Both the position numbers and the translations under genes were made by a program. The notes under the pieces are model-generated. The model was not told the origin of the DNA and did no database searches. It saw nothing but the letters and a program-made list of their open reading frames with translations. Source: Anseranas semipalmata (lineage: Eukaryota; Chordata; Aves; Anseriformes; Anseranatidae). Taken from it: 64,000 nucleotides of DNA. Shown piece after piece: positions 48,547 through 61,621 of the stretch (positions are counted from its first letter, which is position 1; each line of letters starts with the position of its first letter). The stretch covers positions 236,273-300,272 of the forward strand of contig VXAA01005226.1 in assembly GCA_013399115.1 (NCBI GenBank). Reading direction: 5' to 3'.

Positions 48547-48680
48547 CTGTGTATGTGTGCTCCTATGGACCTATATATAGAGGGACAGAACATGTACATA
48601 TGTGTGTGTGTGTATACACAAGTTCTTGTATGTGTGTGTGTCTGTCTCTGCATTATATTTATCTATATGCACATGTTTCT
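48547..48680 (+). repeat. TG/TA-rich tract just inside the intron
   Basis: Several TG runs, for example TGTGTGTGTGTGTATACACA (48600-48619 region) and TGTGTGTGTG (48631-48640), begin eight bases after the splice donor of coding exon 1. UG-rich RNA downstream of a 5' splice site is a known binding context for CELF proteins and TDP-43. Confidence 0.75.
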
Positions 48681-49169
48681 GTGAGTATGTATGTGGTATA
48701 AGGTGTTTTTAAAAGGGGTGTAACCCTCTTCCTGTGTTACTGCTTAGTATTTTTAATGTGTTCTGCTAGGTTTTTGGATTTGCTTTTTCTTTTTAAACAG
48801 CAGCTTAAATGATACATTTACTGCTTGTGTGGCCCACTTAACACTTTTGTGCCTTAGTTTGTTCAACTGTAAAATTGTGGTAATGTTGTTACCTTTTGGC
48901 GGAAAGTCTTTTCAAATTTTTACAGACAGTGCTTTGCATTTGTAGTATGATCATGCTGAATGGCTGCAGCAAGTGCAGATTTTGGAACTTGAGCAGCAGC
49001 ACACTCTGAGCAGGGGAGTCTTTGCAGTTCCCTGCAGGTTTCTCATGGGTTGTCCTGTTCCCTTGGTCATCTCTAATGCAATGGCCTCATGGACAAGACT
49101 GATTTGAGGCAGTATACAGAAACTAAAAAATTCAAATTGATGAATTAAACTCAGTGTAGGTAATTTGGA

Positions 49170-49184
49170 GGGGGGCGGGGGGGG
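49170..49184 (+). repeat. G6-C-G8 run
   Basis: Six G, one C and eight G: a single compact potential G-quadruplex in an AT-rich intron. Length may be uncertain. Confidence 0.8.
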
Positions 49185-52100
49185 ACAGATTAAGTTATAC
49201 AAGTGCTGTATTTTATGTTCTGGACTTCTCTGAGATTGTTTTTTTTTGTGGCACATGCATTAGTATTAAAAGCAACCTCTAAAATTTAACAGCTTACCCA
49301 TAATGTACTGAAATCTTTCAGCATGCTACCTGTTTAGAATAATTATTTCTGTAAATAGTATTCAGAGTGAAGGAAAGCTTGCAAGCATTTAATAATGTGC
49401 TTAGACCCTAATGTATCTGGGGGCCAAGAACATTATGAAGCTCTATTGAAGAGGAGAAAATCTGAATTCATGCTGAAAATGTTTTACTGAAATAGGATCC
49501 TACTTTCTTTGTGCAGTGCAGTTTCACTTCTAGTTAACCCCACTATGGTGTGTGCCCAGTATTTAGCACTTTGTGGCTTGTTTTCCAGACCTGCTGTGCT
49601 TTTCCATTTTCATTTGCTGAAATTTTTTAGTAAGCATATCTGTGCAGATACAAATCTCTTGCCTTCTGGAGTGAAGAATGTTTTACTTTTTTTTCCTCTT
49701 ATATAACAAATGGCAGACACTGTGCACACTGTGTTCAGAGAAAGATGCATGTTAGTCATGATGAACAACAGCTCATTGCTACCAAGTAGAGTGGGGATGA
49801 AAAGGATCAAATATTTTTTTCAGGATCCTTCCAAGCATCAGCAAAATAATACCAAAATGGTTGTTTTTAATTTACAAAAGGCCTTAAAATAACTCCAGCC
49901 GAAACGTGTGCCATGTCTAAAATATGAGCTTAATGTCCTGGAACCTTGTTTTTACCTTTATTATATAAGATTTAGAGAGGACAAGAAAGATGAGTGCTGA
50001 CTTGTGTGGGGTGCCACTCTTCCTAGCCAGCCTGTGAGGGCCAGCCAAGTTGTTGGCCAGCTTCCTCATGCCACTTTGTGGGGAGGGAGAAGAGGGAAAT
50101 TGAGGCTGAAAGGGAGAAGGCTGACAGCAGCCTTACTCCTCATGTGGGGGGAAAAGGGGGAATGAAGGTTAAGGGGCTCATCCCTTGCCTTTCTGACATG
50201 GAAAATATAGATGTGATGACAAGAAATGAAGATGGGAGAGACACATCCCTTCATACGCATACACACAAATCTGCACATTTGCCTTTGTTGGGGATGGGAG
50301 AAATGTGGGCATGAGCCTTAAAAATGTGTAGGGTGCTGCATACTTCTAAACACACAGCTTTGCTTCTGGTTAACTTGATGTTAACTCTTTTCCCAATCTG
50401 TTTCCTTTAAAACATGTATTTAGTTGAAGAGTTGTAGTGGAGAAGTTGATTCATACCGCAGATGGCTTGCTCCCTGAGATAATAAAGGGCAGGAAGGAAA
50501 AGGAAGGCAAAAAAGTGAATTGCCCATTGACCAAGCACTGCAGCCAAAGAGTACAGTGCCTGTCTCCCAGGTGGGATCTGCTCATTCAAGCACCATATGA
50601 CATACATTCAGAAACCGCCAAAAACTTTATCTGCCATACCATTTTCTTCTCTCTCTGATCTCTTACCAGCAAGAAAATCAGTATTTAAAAGAACAGCACT
50701 GTATTATTAAAGATGAACTACAAAAAAAACTCACTGTAGCATAACACAAGTTCTTTATCTTTCAGGGTACTGGAACTATTCCAAATATAGAAGTTAAAAT
50801 GCCATGGAAAACACTACAGGAAAATCTGTATTCTTGGGTTGCTTTTTGTATATGCTTGGAAGCATTTATTTGTACTCACTTGCACATTATCCCAGTTCAC
50901 CTACTGCGTATATGCGTATTTTGCTTAGCAGCGAAGTGAATAAGATACTTTCAAAATAGGAAATGTTATTATGAAACCATAGTAATTGACAGTGATGTAT
51001 TGGAAGGTGTTAGGCCTGAAAAGAGCTCATGAGTACTTTTTTCCACCAAATGTTAGTAAACTTGTTGAAAATCTCCCCCTTAGGTTCATGATTTCTGACA
51101 ACCTGAATTTTGAGCTACAGAGATTTTTCTAGTTGATGCTTTGCACTGTGTTTCTATAGGATTGTTTATTTGGGTTCATCAGTGATGGCTTTAATGTTAA
51201 GCAGACAAAATTAGTCTCAAAAATTAGGGAGGATCTTTGCCTGCACAAATAATATGTAATAAAGTGCTTTGCTGAACCAGCCTCTGTGCCTAACCTTTCT
51301 TCTCATTCATTGAAATGTGCTTTTTGATGTCAGGGTTTTGCAACTGCTTTTTCCTGGAAAGTTGCTTTAAACAAGGAGGGGAAATCTGCATATTAGTTGC
51401 AGGCCTCTTTTATTAGGAGGGGATTCATTAAGTCACAGTAAACGTAGCATCTGGCCATTGTCTGTATGCATTAAAGCTCGCTTTAAAGCATGAGCAAGCT
51501 AGTGTACTTTTTTGCTTTCTCTTTGAGAGATGGACTTGACTCAATTCAGTTACTCTCTTTCAGAATGTTTTGGTTTTGTCATTTGGGTTTCTCCGCATTC
51601 CCATCACTTTCCTCAATTAAAAAATTGGAAAAAAATGTCTAAACTCTTCTGCTCCCCTGGCGTGTTACCTGTATAAATTCCTTCTTGCAACATTAGTACT
51701 GTGGTCAAAATTAATTTTCAATGAAAAGACTTGATTATGACTTATGGGTATAAGGATGATCTTCCAGTTATTAAGTCTTTATGTTGTATAGGAGGAGGAA
51801 TGTAAATGGGTTGGTGTCTGAATTTGCATTGGGACCTTTTAGTGAGCTTTTTAGGGATACAGTCTGGGGAAGAAATGAATGGTAGATGCTGACTGCCTGT
51901 TACCTTCATCTCCCAATTTTCTGGTTTATTAATCTGGATTAAATCTGGAAGATGGTAAGAGTGGAACCACATGGGCTCTGTAGAGGTAAACTGGGAGGTT
52001 GACTACTCTCTCATGTCTTCTCTTTATTTGTTCCAGAAGTAGCCATTTCATAATAACGTATTATTTCTTGTGTTCAGAAGGAAATTCATTTGCTTTAATT

Positions 52101-54131
52101 CGTGTCCATGCTGTGTAACTGATTCTCAACAACTTGTTTTTTTTACAGCTCAAATTATTTTCAATCAGCCAGTGCTGGTTTTTGGTTACCTGGGTATTTC
52201 AGTCTCAGCATGAATTTACAGCTTCTGTGTTCCCGATGCTGAGGAAGCAACATCCAGGAGAGGCACAGGATGGATATTTGGGGACAATAACTGTTTTAGC
52301 CTACCCCATTCAAATCCACTTGTATTTTGTGTCTTAATGTTAAGTACTAAAACCAGAGTTTCTTTAAACTCTGGGATGAACTTCCTGACCATTGGAGGTA
52401 AACACTGTCGCTACACAAAGGAACAGTTTGTAATTAAACTTGGCCGTGCAGTCTCTTCCTCCAGATTTAATTTTAGCAGATGTGAATCTTTATATTTGTG
52501 CAAGCAAACAAACAAAAACAACCAAGAACAGTTGTATGTTGCTTTTCGAAGTACAATATGGTCTAGTGGGCAAAATTTACAGGAGCACTGTCAAATGAAA
52601 ATTTCATGTTAATACAGTGCAGTGCATCCTGTGGCAAGGGGAACCATGGCCTGCTTTACATTAACGCTTTCTCTAAGGTTTAGATTTAGTCAGCAAGTTT
52701 CTTTTAAGAGTGTCTTTCAAGTTATTGTTGTCTCTTTTCTTCTGCCAGCGTATGTTATAAATGCCATTTTAATTGTTTCTTTTCTTCAGAGAAGTCATTG
52801 CACTTCACTGCATATTAAAAGGAAACCAAAGAGATTTTTTTAAAGGGACTTTTCAAGTAGTTTTGGGTTTCAGACCTAAATCTGGACCCTTGGGGAGTGT
52901 TAATTGATTTAGTTCAGTGTTTCTCAAACTGTGGGGAGAGATGCAGATCAAAAGGGGTTGTGAAATGCTTAATTAGAGAAAAGAAAGTGACAAGTCGCTT
53001 CTGCCATGTGTGTTGACTAAGAATAGCTGTAGTTCCTGCAAGTGCTGTCACTAGTAATAGCAGTATTCCAATACGATCCTAGCAGCATGAATCTAAATGT
53101 ATGCAGTATTAGCGAGCACCAGAATCGTTCAGGTGGTGAAGAAGGAAGGGACGTTGATGTCTGCTTATACAAGAGTCTGTGCTGTGAAGTGTCTCTCCCT
53201 GTCCTTAGTGCTGGCTGCAGACTCCAACTTTCTTAAAATCAAGGGGTTAGTACCAAGGGTATGAAGGAAGAGAGAGGCACTTACCTCCTTCCCACAGACC
53301 TGTAAAACTACATGAACTCTTACTCTAAAAGTAGGAAATTGACCGCAAAATAGATGAGCCAAAAGGTGGCTGACATTTCAAAAAAAACCCACTTGGTTAA
53401 CTTAAGCCATTTAGCTAAAGTTAGGGCTTATTTAAAACCAGCGTCCAGGTTTTAAACAAAGACCAACAATCATTTAATGAGTTTTATTACTGTCAGTATT
53501 TCAGCTTCACAAAACAGAAGATGAAACTGTTTATAAAGCAGATAGTAACCAGCATAGAATCATAGTGAAAGTATTTAACTTTTTTTTTATTACCCTTTTA
53601 GTTTTATTACCATCAGGGATTATTAATAGAACTGGTAAGGAAATCATATCCACTAACTTAATGTACCATTTTCTTTGCTGGAATAATGAAAGGTCTCAAT
53701 TTAACTTTATATTTATGGATTAAAAGAAAAAAAAAGCTCTTCAGCAACAAGAATGGCATTGGAAGGAATAATGCAGATTTTTAAATGCATTGGATATAAT
53801 TCAGTGCACTAAGACATGTATATACATAAACAGTGCTTTGTTAACATAATGACTCAATCATTGTTAATTGTGATGGATGGTGAAAAATACAGTTTCTTTT
53901 CTTACAGGGCCATAGGGTTGGAGCAGTCGTCATTAGAGCTTCAGTTCTCTGCTGTGGTGGCAGACAGCCATCCTGGATACAAATGTTATAGTTACATGTT
54001 AATATTTTATTAATCTGGCTGTGGGCTTGTCCAAAGCCACATTCCTACTGGTAGGTTAGTCTGTTAAGGCTGCAAACTGACATCCCATGCTGTGTGGCTG
54101 GGACCTCATCACTGAAAAATACATTATTAAA

Positions 54132-54151
54132 CAAACAAACAAACAAAAAAA
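54132..54151. repeat. (AAAC)n stretch
   Basis: About four AAAC units followed by an A8 run. Simple repeat. Confidence 0.7.
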
Positions 54152-56701
54152 ACTTTGTTGTACACTGTTGAATACAGAGACAGGAGAAAACTTGACAGGC
54201 TGAAGAGGCAATAGCTGTAGGGAAGGGTTAGAAATCATGAAAGAAATAGGAAAAAAATGGAATGCAAATGTTGAGTTAGTCTAATGGATGCTATTTGTTT
54301 TCTACTTGGTGCTGTCTTATACGTTAGGAAACAGCTAAGTTATAGAAGTTAAAATAGAGCCTGAAGGCACTTGAAATAGTGTCCGTCTTAAGGTCCTGCA
54401 GAAATAGTGTCCCAGCGTTCCTGACCCCTGGCAGGGATGACGCTAAGCAAAAGCATCCTTGGAAACTAGTAGAGAATTAATAGTGTTTCACCTGTTCTAC
54501 CCTGGATCTGATTTTTTTAGCACCATAGTGCTAATCAGAATCTCCCAACTGGAGCCTGAATTTTGCTGCCCTCAACCGATAACCTTCTTAAGGTGAAGGC
54601 TGAACATAACTAAGATTGTTGCATCTGTGCAGAGGCACATGCATGGAGACATAGAGATGCTTGTAACAATTTATTTATATTTTTTTAGAAACTGCAGGAG
54701 TCTCATTTCTTAAAAGTTAATTCTGCTATATTTAAAGGAAATGTTTTGTATAATGATGAGATTCCTGGAGTTACACACCACTAGAATTAATTACAAGATA
54801 CCTCATTCACGTTCTGGCCAACCGGAATATCCAGGAACACTTTATAATTCAATTATATTCTCCTTCCAGGACTCCAAGAGTGTACTACAAAAGAGAGCAC
54901 TATTAAAAAAATCCCACAGTGTAAATTTTCGTGCCTTCGTGTGGAGACTTTTCTATGCTGGTAGGCCAGCAACACACCAGTCATGAGTTGTGGGTTTGGG
55001 GTTTTTTAAATTTGGTTTTCAAAGGTATCCTCACCTAATAAAGTGGTTGTATGAAGAGCCACATCTTAAAGCCCTGCTTTGTAACTCTTCAGGTCCTGTG
55101 AATTGTATTTTAAATATGTGGTGCGAGTATGTTGTAAATCTACTGTTATCCACTGAACTGTGGGTCCTTAAGTGTTTTATTACCTTTTAGTACTCTTTTG
55201 ACTGAGACTTTTGTGTCCCTATTTGCAAAGTACTTGAGGAAGCAGGGAATACTATAGCTTGTTAGGATGTCAGCATGTGGAGTAAGAAGTTGTAGAATTT
55301 GGTTTTGCTTGTTTTAATAATGTTTCACACCAGAGCACTGCTTCCTTGTTTTACAGTTGCTTTGTCATCTTAAACGTACGATCTGTGGGGCAACGCTTAG
55401 ATCTAGTGAAATACAGATTTAGGTGTTAAGATGTCTTTGGGGGAGGAAAGGGAGAAACTGAGGAAACTGCAGCTGAGGGTGAAGGGCAAGAGGAAACCAA
55501 TGCCTGCTTTTCCCCAGTCTTTTGTGTTGTGCAGAACCACTACTGCTGTATTTATACCAGTTTTTCTGCTGGCATGTTAAAACAGCCACCTTAAAAGTCT
55601 GTATGCTAAGCCAGTAAAAGCTCTCTCCCATCAGCAAGCAGCACCCACCGAGGGTTTTGTCTGTCCCCTCTGGGGGTGTGGATGTTTCCTGCCTTGGGTT
55701 GTGTTGCTGCACTGACAAAACTTTGTAGTGCTGACCTGGTTTTGGCTGGCTTCTGTGGTCTTGGCTTCTGCAGTGCTGGAGTGCCCCATGCTTCATGTGT
55801 CCACTCCCTTAGTGCTCCCCCAAGTGATAAAAATCCTGTTTTCCATCTTGTACAGCTGCCCAGTGCCTCATGAATGAGTCAAGTCTCACTGATGCTCCAC
55901 TGCAGTCAATGGAGAGAGTTGATTCCAAGAGTGGTTCAGAGCAGGGAAGGCAGGCTGGGCTGGCTGGAGTCCAAAGCTGTCCAGGACCTTCCCCTTGCAA
56001 GGAAAGGCCTCGTCTCTGGCACCGTGAGAAATCAGCAGTGAAGTAGTGAGTCGAGGAGCCAGGTCTCCTGGCATTTGGTGTGCCGGCCACTGGACAGTCC
56101 TGCTGCTGTTTCTGTAGACCCTGCCATATGACAGTAACAGATGAAGCCTCTACTGATCATGAGAAGAGAGGTGGTTTTCTGTTTCGTAATAGCCATAAAA
56201 ATGACTTTTGCACTAAAAGATTTGTTAGCAGAACGGTAGCGTTAATTACAGACAGAACAGTGCATTTACTGGCTTGAGATTCTGCTTTTTGACAGATGTA
56301 CAGATCAGCAACAGAACTTTGTTTTATGCTGGGTGTTCTCTGCTAACAGATGTGCTGCATCTGCTGTTTTTCTGTGATCGGCTTACCAGCAGCAAGGGTT
56401 AAGGCTTTTCTCTTTACTTCTCTGATTAAAAGGTGTCAGGCAGGGAAAGTGATATCCCAATCATTGTCCAAAACAAACAAAGCTCTGAATCTCTGCTAGC
56501 TATTTGAAAGTGAAAGGTATTCAGCCTTGTCCTAAAGAAAACTATCTACAATTCTGATATAGCACCATCAGAGCATATCTGAACTGCACATATAACACTG
56601 GCTTCTACCCGGAGTTACCTCGGAAGCGGTACAAAATACTGCACAGGCAGCATCCTGCACAGTGCAAGGGTGCTACTGAAGCAGACCAAGTTCGGGATCT
56701 G

Positions 56702-56719
56702 TGCGCGCCTTAGCGCGCA
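56702..56719. repeat. CpG-rich 7-bp hairpin
   Basis: TGCGCGC, loop CTTA, GCGCGCA: an exact 7-base stem with four CpG in 18 bases. More CpG occur at 56608-56695 (CCCGGAG, CTCGGAAGCGG, TTCGGG). This is too short for a CpG island but stands out in a CpG-poor intron. Confidence 0.75.
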
Positions 56720-57136
56720 GCATGGAGATGTGTCCTGAGAAATACACAGGTGGGTGCAGAAATGGTGACTAGGTAGTGCTGCATGGTGGATGTCATTAGG
56801 GCAAGACTTGGCCAGCATTTCAGACACCTGTACTAACCAGTCCCTGCAGATAAAGCTTTACTGGGTGTGCAAATTTGTGCCAGTTCTAGCACTGCCTATG
56901 CTTAGTGTTCTCCATGTGCACGCAGATCAGCAAATCATGAGGCTGTAATATTCCCCGTTATTGTTTCCCATTGGATTTTAGCTATCAATTTAATACCTAC
57001 ACTGGGAAAATACTTTTATACTAACTGATGTGTTCAGTGCAGATGGTTGTGATATGTTAGCTGAAAGGGGTTATCTCCTATAGGGAGCATAAGATTTACT
57101 TTGATCTGTGCTATTTCATGCATTAAAGCTACAGCT

Positions 57137-57164
57137 TGATCTTCTTAAAGCTTTAAGAAGATCA
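57137..57164. repeat. 28-bp perfect palindrome, no spacer
   Basis: TGATCTTCTTAAAG is followed directly by its exact reverse complement CTTTAAGAAGATCA, with the centre at AAG|CTT. Matching stops one base outside on each side. The palindrome can extrude as a cruciform or, as RNA, form a stem whose loop must break the central pairs. There is no flanking target-site duplication or known transposon end. Confidence 0.95.
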
Positions 57165-60100
57165 TCTCAGCATGTGTAAAAGCACACTTCAATTTTCCTA
57201 GTGCAGGAGAGGATGTAGAAGCAAAAAAAAAAAATCCTAAACAATTAAGACACTAGTACAAAATAATCATTTCGATGAAGGGAATACTTTGAAATAGTTT
57301 CGGATTATCTGATTGTAAGGAATTCTTTGAAGTGTATTAAGTAATAAGGTAAATTTCTTTTTAACTGTAAACACAGCAAGGATATTATGTACATTTCCAT
57401 AAAAATAATTGTATGAAGATTAAAATAATCAAAACAAAGTCCTTTCTCCTTGACATCAGGCAAATAATTTACATCTGGGCCAAAAACACGCGTGTCTTTG
57501 AATGGCCTGCAGAGTGGATTTACTCTGCAGAGAGCAGAGGTAGACTTTTACCTCATCTTTCATGGTTCAAAAAAAATAAAAATAAAAAATTGAGTTCTAA
57601 TGATGAGCTCATCACTTGCCCCTCTGCCACTTGTAGAGCAAATAAGGTTGTTGGTGTGGAGGCAGCAGGGCAGGAGTGCCGCCTGCCAGAGCATCCCCAG
57701 GAGGCTGTGGCAGCCCTTGCTGGCACACTTGTGCTGCTGACAATTTGTCTGCTTTGGGTGAAAGGGAGAAGTTTTGTCTAGAGAGTTATTTGCAGGGGGA
57801 GCGGAGCCCAAAGGATTATTAGAAGCGGTAGTTTATTAGGATTGCAAATGTAAATCATTTTGCATTTGTTAATTTGTAAAGCTCACTCTAGTGCTATTGA
57901 ATTACTGATTGCAAACTTTGTATCCCAGAAGACTTCCGCTTTTTCTTCATTCTGTTGGTGTTAACTGACTTGTGCTTAGTCACTTCAGTACTGTGGCAAG
58001 ACTGCCACATGAAGACAAAGCGGTACCCTGAAAGACTGCCTGTATTATTATTATTATTTTTTTTTAATTTAAGATCCTTCTTGCTTTTGTTTTTTAACTG
58101 TCCCTTACAGGTTCTAGTTGATTTGTTCTTTGTTCATTTTTATTCTAAGCATTAAATTTCAAATAATAATACAAAGATGGCATAGAATAGGAAAAGGGGG
58201 AGGGAAATGGGTAGCATTGAGAAGGGATGTGGAAGCTGATGGAGTAGAGGATTTAGAAGTACCAATATCCTGATTTGGAAAGTAATTGTATGCAACCTGT
58301 CCAGTATTTGTATTATTGTGGGTTTAGGTTGTTACAGCATCTTTTCATCCTGGTTTCCTATTGTGGGTGGGGAGGAGAGGTGATTACTCTTTCTGTCCTT
58401 CGTTGTTTTAAATCAGTTAGCTGATACCTCTCTGATACCTGATTTACTCTGTAAAAGGAATTAATATCCCAGGTACGAATTTAGTTGAAATGTGAGCCGA
58501 TACAGCAGAGGGATGCACATGAGCATCCTGAGGAGCGAAGGGGAGGCAGAATGCAGAGCTCCACGCTCCATTTGGCGTAGCTCACCCGCAGGCTGACACG
58601 TGCCTGCTGGCCAACAAGTGGGCCTTATCCAGCTCCCGGCAGCCCAGTTCTCCTCCCTCAGTGAGATTTCTTTTTTCAGTAAATTGTGGGGAGGAAAACC
58701 TTCTTTCTCTTGTGTGACCTGCTTGATCTGGTTCCAGCTGCACTCACAAAGGCGAGAAGATGCTGTGGAGAAGATGCATGCTAGCTGCTGCAGAGGAGAG
58801 CAGTTTCACGCTTCTTACCTTTTTTGCTCGTGTACTGGTATTTGCTATTCATTTAGGCACGCAGCAGGTCGGATGAGGATGTAGATCCAGATGAAAAGTT
58901 CTTTTCCTTTGCTTTTTACTAGCTAAATTTTTAGTTTGATCAGGTTCCCTTGTGTGGCTCATCTGTGTGGTCACATGAGAACAGTAATGGCAGTGAAAGA
59001 GGAAGGGTGAAAAGCAAGGACACAGGGTATGACAAGAGGGGACAGGATCCTTTCAGCAGATGCTTTCATTCATCTTCCATTAAAATGCTCGTGTTACATT
59101 TCACCTGTGTATAAACAGGCTTAGTTGACTGGACTGTTGGAATAACAGATCCTTACTTGAATGTGACGTGAGCGGGGATTTCCCATCCCTGTTTTTCTGT
59201 CTGTGCAGTGATGCAGTTCCAAAAACAAATCCAAGAGGAAAAATAATTCTCCCTCCCCATAACACACCCTGCTACCAAGCTGACTTTTAGCCTTATTGGT
59301 TTTCCATAAACACTAAAGGGAGTCTGCTGCTTTTGGCAATAGTGTTGACTTCTGGGTTGTTTATGGGTTGTTGTGCGGCTTTGTTTTGTTTTTTAAGAAT
59401 TCAATGAACTGTGATTGTTGAAAGTAGAGAGGAGGCTCCTATGCTGCTTGGGTGATTTGGGGAGTTCTTGCAAAGCAACAGATCTATGTGACAGTCTGTG
59501 TGGTCACCCAGCCTTGGAAGAGAAAGACCCTGTAGTCATCCAAAAGTGAAATTTGATCCGTTTCTTTTTGCCATGCAGCTTCATCTATATTTTGGGTTAA
59601 AAACATACGTTTTTCTTTTAGCCAGCAATTTTCCAAAAGCACTTGTCTGTGCACCCTGTGTTTATAGCAATGTTGAGACTGTTGCACCATCACCAGACTA
59701 GACTGCTCCTTCTATTTCAGGAGCCAAAGCAACAGGGCTGATTTCAGTCAGTCCAAATGCTTGCTCCTGCGGATGCAGAGAATAAAGCAGAACTGATACA
59801 TCTGGGATCTTAACACCTTCCAGTTTGTTTTATCAGTGGGGAGCCTGTATAGGCATACTTAGACAGGGCTACTCTCATCACATGTATGATTTTTGAAAAG
59901 GACAAAAGAAGGTTTAAAAATATTGAATGCTGTCTTGCTTGAGATGTCATTCCTGGAAAGTGCTCCTGTTGATATCTGAATTTTCTGTTTCTGCTGGGCA
60001 GTGAGATGCAGTGCACACAAAAGGCCCTTTGATTTCTCAGTGGAGAAGCTGAGTTGATGCCATATGGGTTAACAATGACAAAGGACTGATAATATCATCG

Positions 60101-60301
60101 AGTATGTATAGAATAGCTGTCTGTATACATTATCAGACCAAAGCACCAGAAAACTTTTGGGTCCTTCCAAGCTTAACATTGAAAAGAAAATGAGATAGTA
60201 CTAACTTGTTTTCTTCTTTGGAATCAGTGGTTTTGGAATTATTTTCAGAGCCTGGGTTATTCCAATTCAGTGATTTTTTTTTTTCTTTTTTCCTTGACCA
60301 G

Positions 60302-60342
60302 AAAAAACCACTGTCCTCTATAATAAAAGAAGTCTGCGATGG
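60302..60342 (+). CDS. ELMO1: ELMO1 coding exon 2 (residues 27-40, 41 bp)
   Basis: A 41-base exon after the acceptor TTGACCAG. It reads KKPLSSIIKEVCDG and stops two bases into the glycine-40 codon (phase 2), before the perfect donor GG|GTAAGT. It continues the N-terminal Ras-binding domain; the KEVCDGW block is shared by all ELMO paralogues, while KKPLS is the ELMO1 form. Residue 32 is S, where the mammalian protein as I recall it has A. Because 41 is not a multiple of three, skipping this exon would shift the frame, so it is expected to be constitutive in full-length transcripts. It is too short to appear in ORF-based searches. Confidence 0.96.
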
Positions 60343-61396
60343 GTAAGTTCTGCCATATACGACGTACTAGATACTATATCTTTTTGAGTTATTAAACCAA
60401 CCAGGAGGTGATGATTATTCTGAAGAAAATTTAGATATCCTTTTTGACAAGCCATTAAGTTTTTCAACCTTGTGGTTGTTTTATCTTTGGATTTTGGATT
60501 TGCATTGTAATGGATTGAGTAGTTGCACGATAAGGTTCCAAACAAAGCGTCTCCGTCATATGTGGGTGGTTCATTTAGCCAATTTGTTGCCATTCTGTAC
60601 AAAGTGGCATTTTTACCCTCCCCACTTTACACTTGTGGTCCCTGCAGTTCGTGGGTTAAGGAACTGCTGCCCTGGTTGTGGCTTGGATTTTCAAGCACTG
60701 GACCTACTGGATGCTGTAAGCTGGTCCAGTCGATGTGACTGCTTGCATGAAATTGAAATGTTGCACACAAATCCTGCAACATCAACTAATAATTGGCTAA
60801 GAGAAATGTCTTGCTTTTAGATTCAAGATGCTAATATTTGAAAAAATGCTGTTTCAAGCAAGTGCTACCATAGAGGAGAAGCTAGTTTTACAATCGTCAA
60901 ATTGCTACTGAATTAACGAGGTGATATTTTGAGTAATGTAATATATCGACGTAGTACTATATGTATTGGGTATTTTATAAGCAAGCATAAAATCCTGGTA
61001 CTGTAAATGTTTTTAGTAATTTAGTGATCTTGCTTACTGCAAGCAAGGAATTACACTTCCTATTTTTTTTATATATCTGGAATGAATTATCAGATCATTA
61101 TCAACTTATTTTTGGAGCACAGAAGTGTCACTGTAGTGACAAAGTAGGGGGTTGTTTCAGTTGTGTAAAGGGGAAATATCTAACATGGGATGTATTTGTA
61201 CTGAAGTTTTCCCTATGTAAGCATGCTTTTAATTTTTTTATTTTAATTTGGAGCACATCATTGAAGGCTATGAATAAGTATGAGAAATACATGGGAGGGA
61301 CAGGCACTTGTTTGATCATGGTAAAGTTGTGTAAAGGATATTTTCTTTATTTTTAAGGTTTCATTTTGTGATTTAACTTATTTTCATCTTTCTAAG
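60343..61396 (+). other. ELMO1 intron between coding exons 2 and 3 (1054 bp)
   Basis: GTAAGT start and TTTCTAAG end (AG at 61395-61396). Apart from AT-rich sequence, I see nothing notable in it; the two open frames of about 110 codons are random. Confidence 0.93.
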
Positions 61397-61469
61397 GTGG
61401 TCTCTTGCAAATCATGATCAATTTGCACTGCAACATGCCGATAGTTCTAACTTCTACATCACAGAGAAG
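61397..61469 (+). CDS. ELMO1: ELMO1 coding exon 3 (residues 40-64)
   Basis: Seventy-three bases. The first G completes the glycine codon, then WSLANHDQFALQHADSSNFY and ITEK follow, ending at AAG|GTAGGT in phase 0. With exons 1 and 2 this makes 64 residues, most of the ubiquitin-like RhoG-binding domain. HADSSNFYITEK is characteristic of ELMO1. Residues 47-48 are DQ where I recall EY in mammals, a small difference at a solvent-type position; this should be checked by alignment. The next exon (expected to start with N-R-N-E-type sequence) is not found before 64000. No frameshift or missing base is seen at either border. Confidence 0.96.
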
Positions 61470-61621
61470 GTAGGTGAATCATTCAACGCAACTCTTGCAT
61501 AGTCTATCAAAACATTTGCCACAATTTATTTTAAACTAACATATATAAAAACACGGAGCTTTTTCCATAATGTGCTGCCAATGAGAGTGTAGGTACTGGA
61601 AGACCTAATTTAATGATTTTT

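Larger units (their letters stand above)
48539..60301 (+). other. ELMO1 intron between coding exons 1 and 2 (11763 bp)
   Basis: Starts GTAAGT and ends in a T-rich tract (60276-60294) with the acceptor AG at 60300-60301. The first 150 bases are notably TG/TA-rich (48547-48680). Further contents are a G6-C-G8 run (49170-49184), an (AAAC)n stretch near 54132-54151, a 28-bp perfect palindrome (57137-57164), a short CpG-rich hairpin (56702-56719), a TTA stretch near 58045-58060 and a GC-richer patch at 58490-58640. No CR1 copy or additional exon is recognised. Confidence 0.85.

Noticed and set aside
48156..48653. 165- and 124-codon minus-strand frames over coding exon 1
   Set aside because: Antisense to a clearly supported ELMO1 exon, and they run through a low-complexity TG tract; no family signature.
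53555..53567. CATAGAATCATAG resembling a CR1 3' tail
   Set aside because: Only about 13 bases with no adjoining CR1 body; too short to call.
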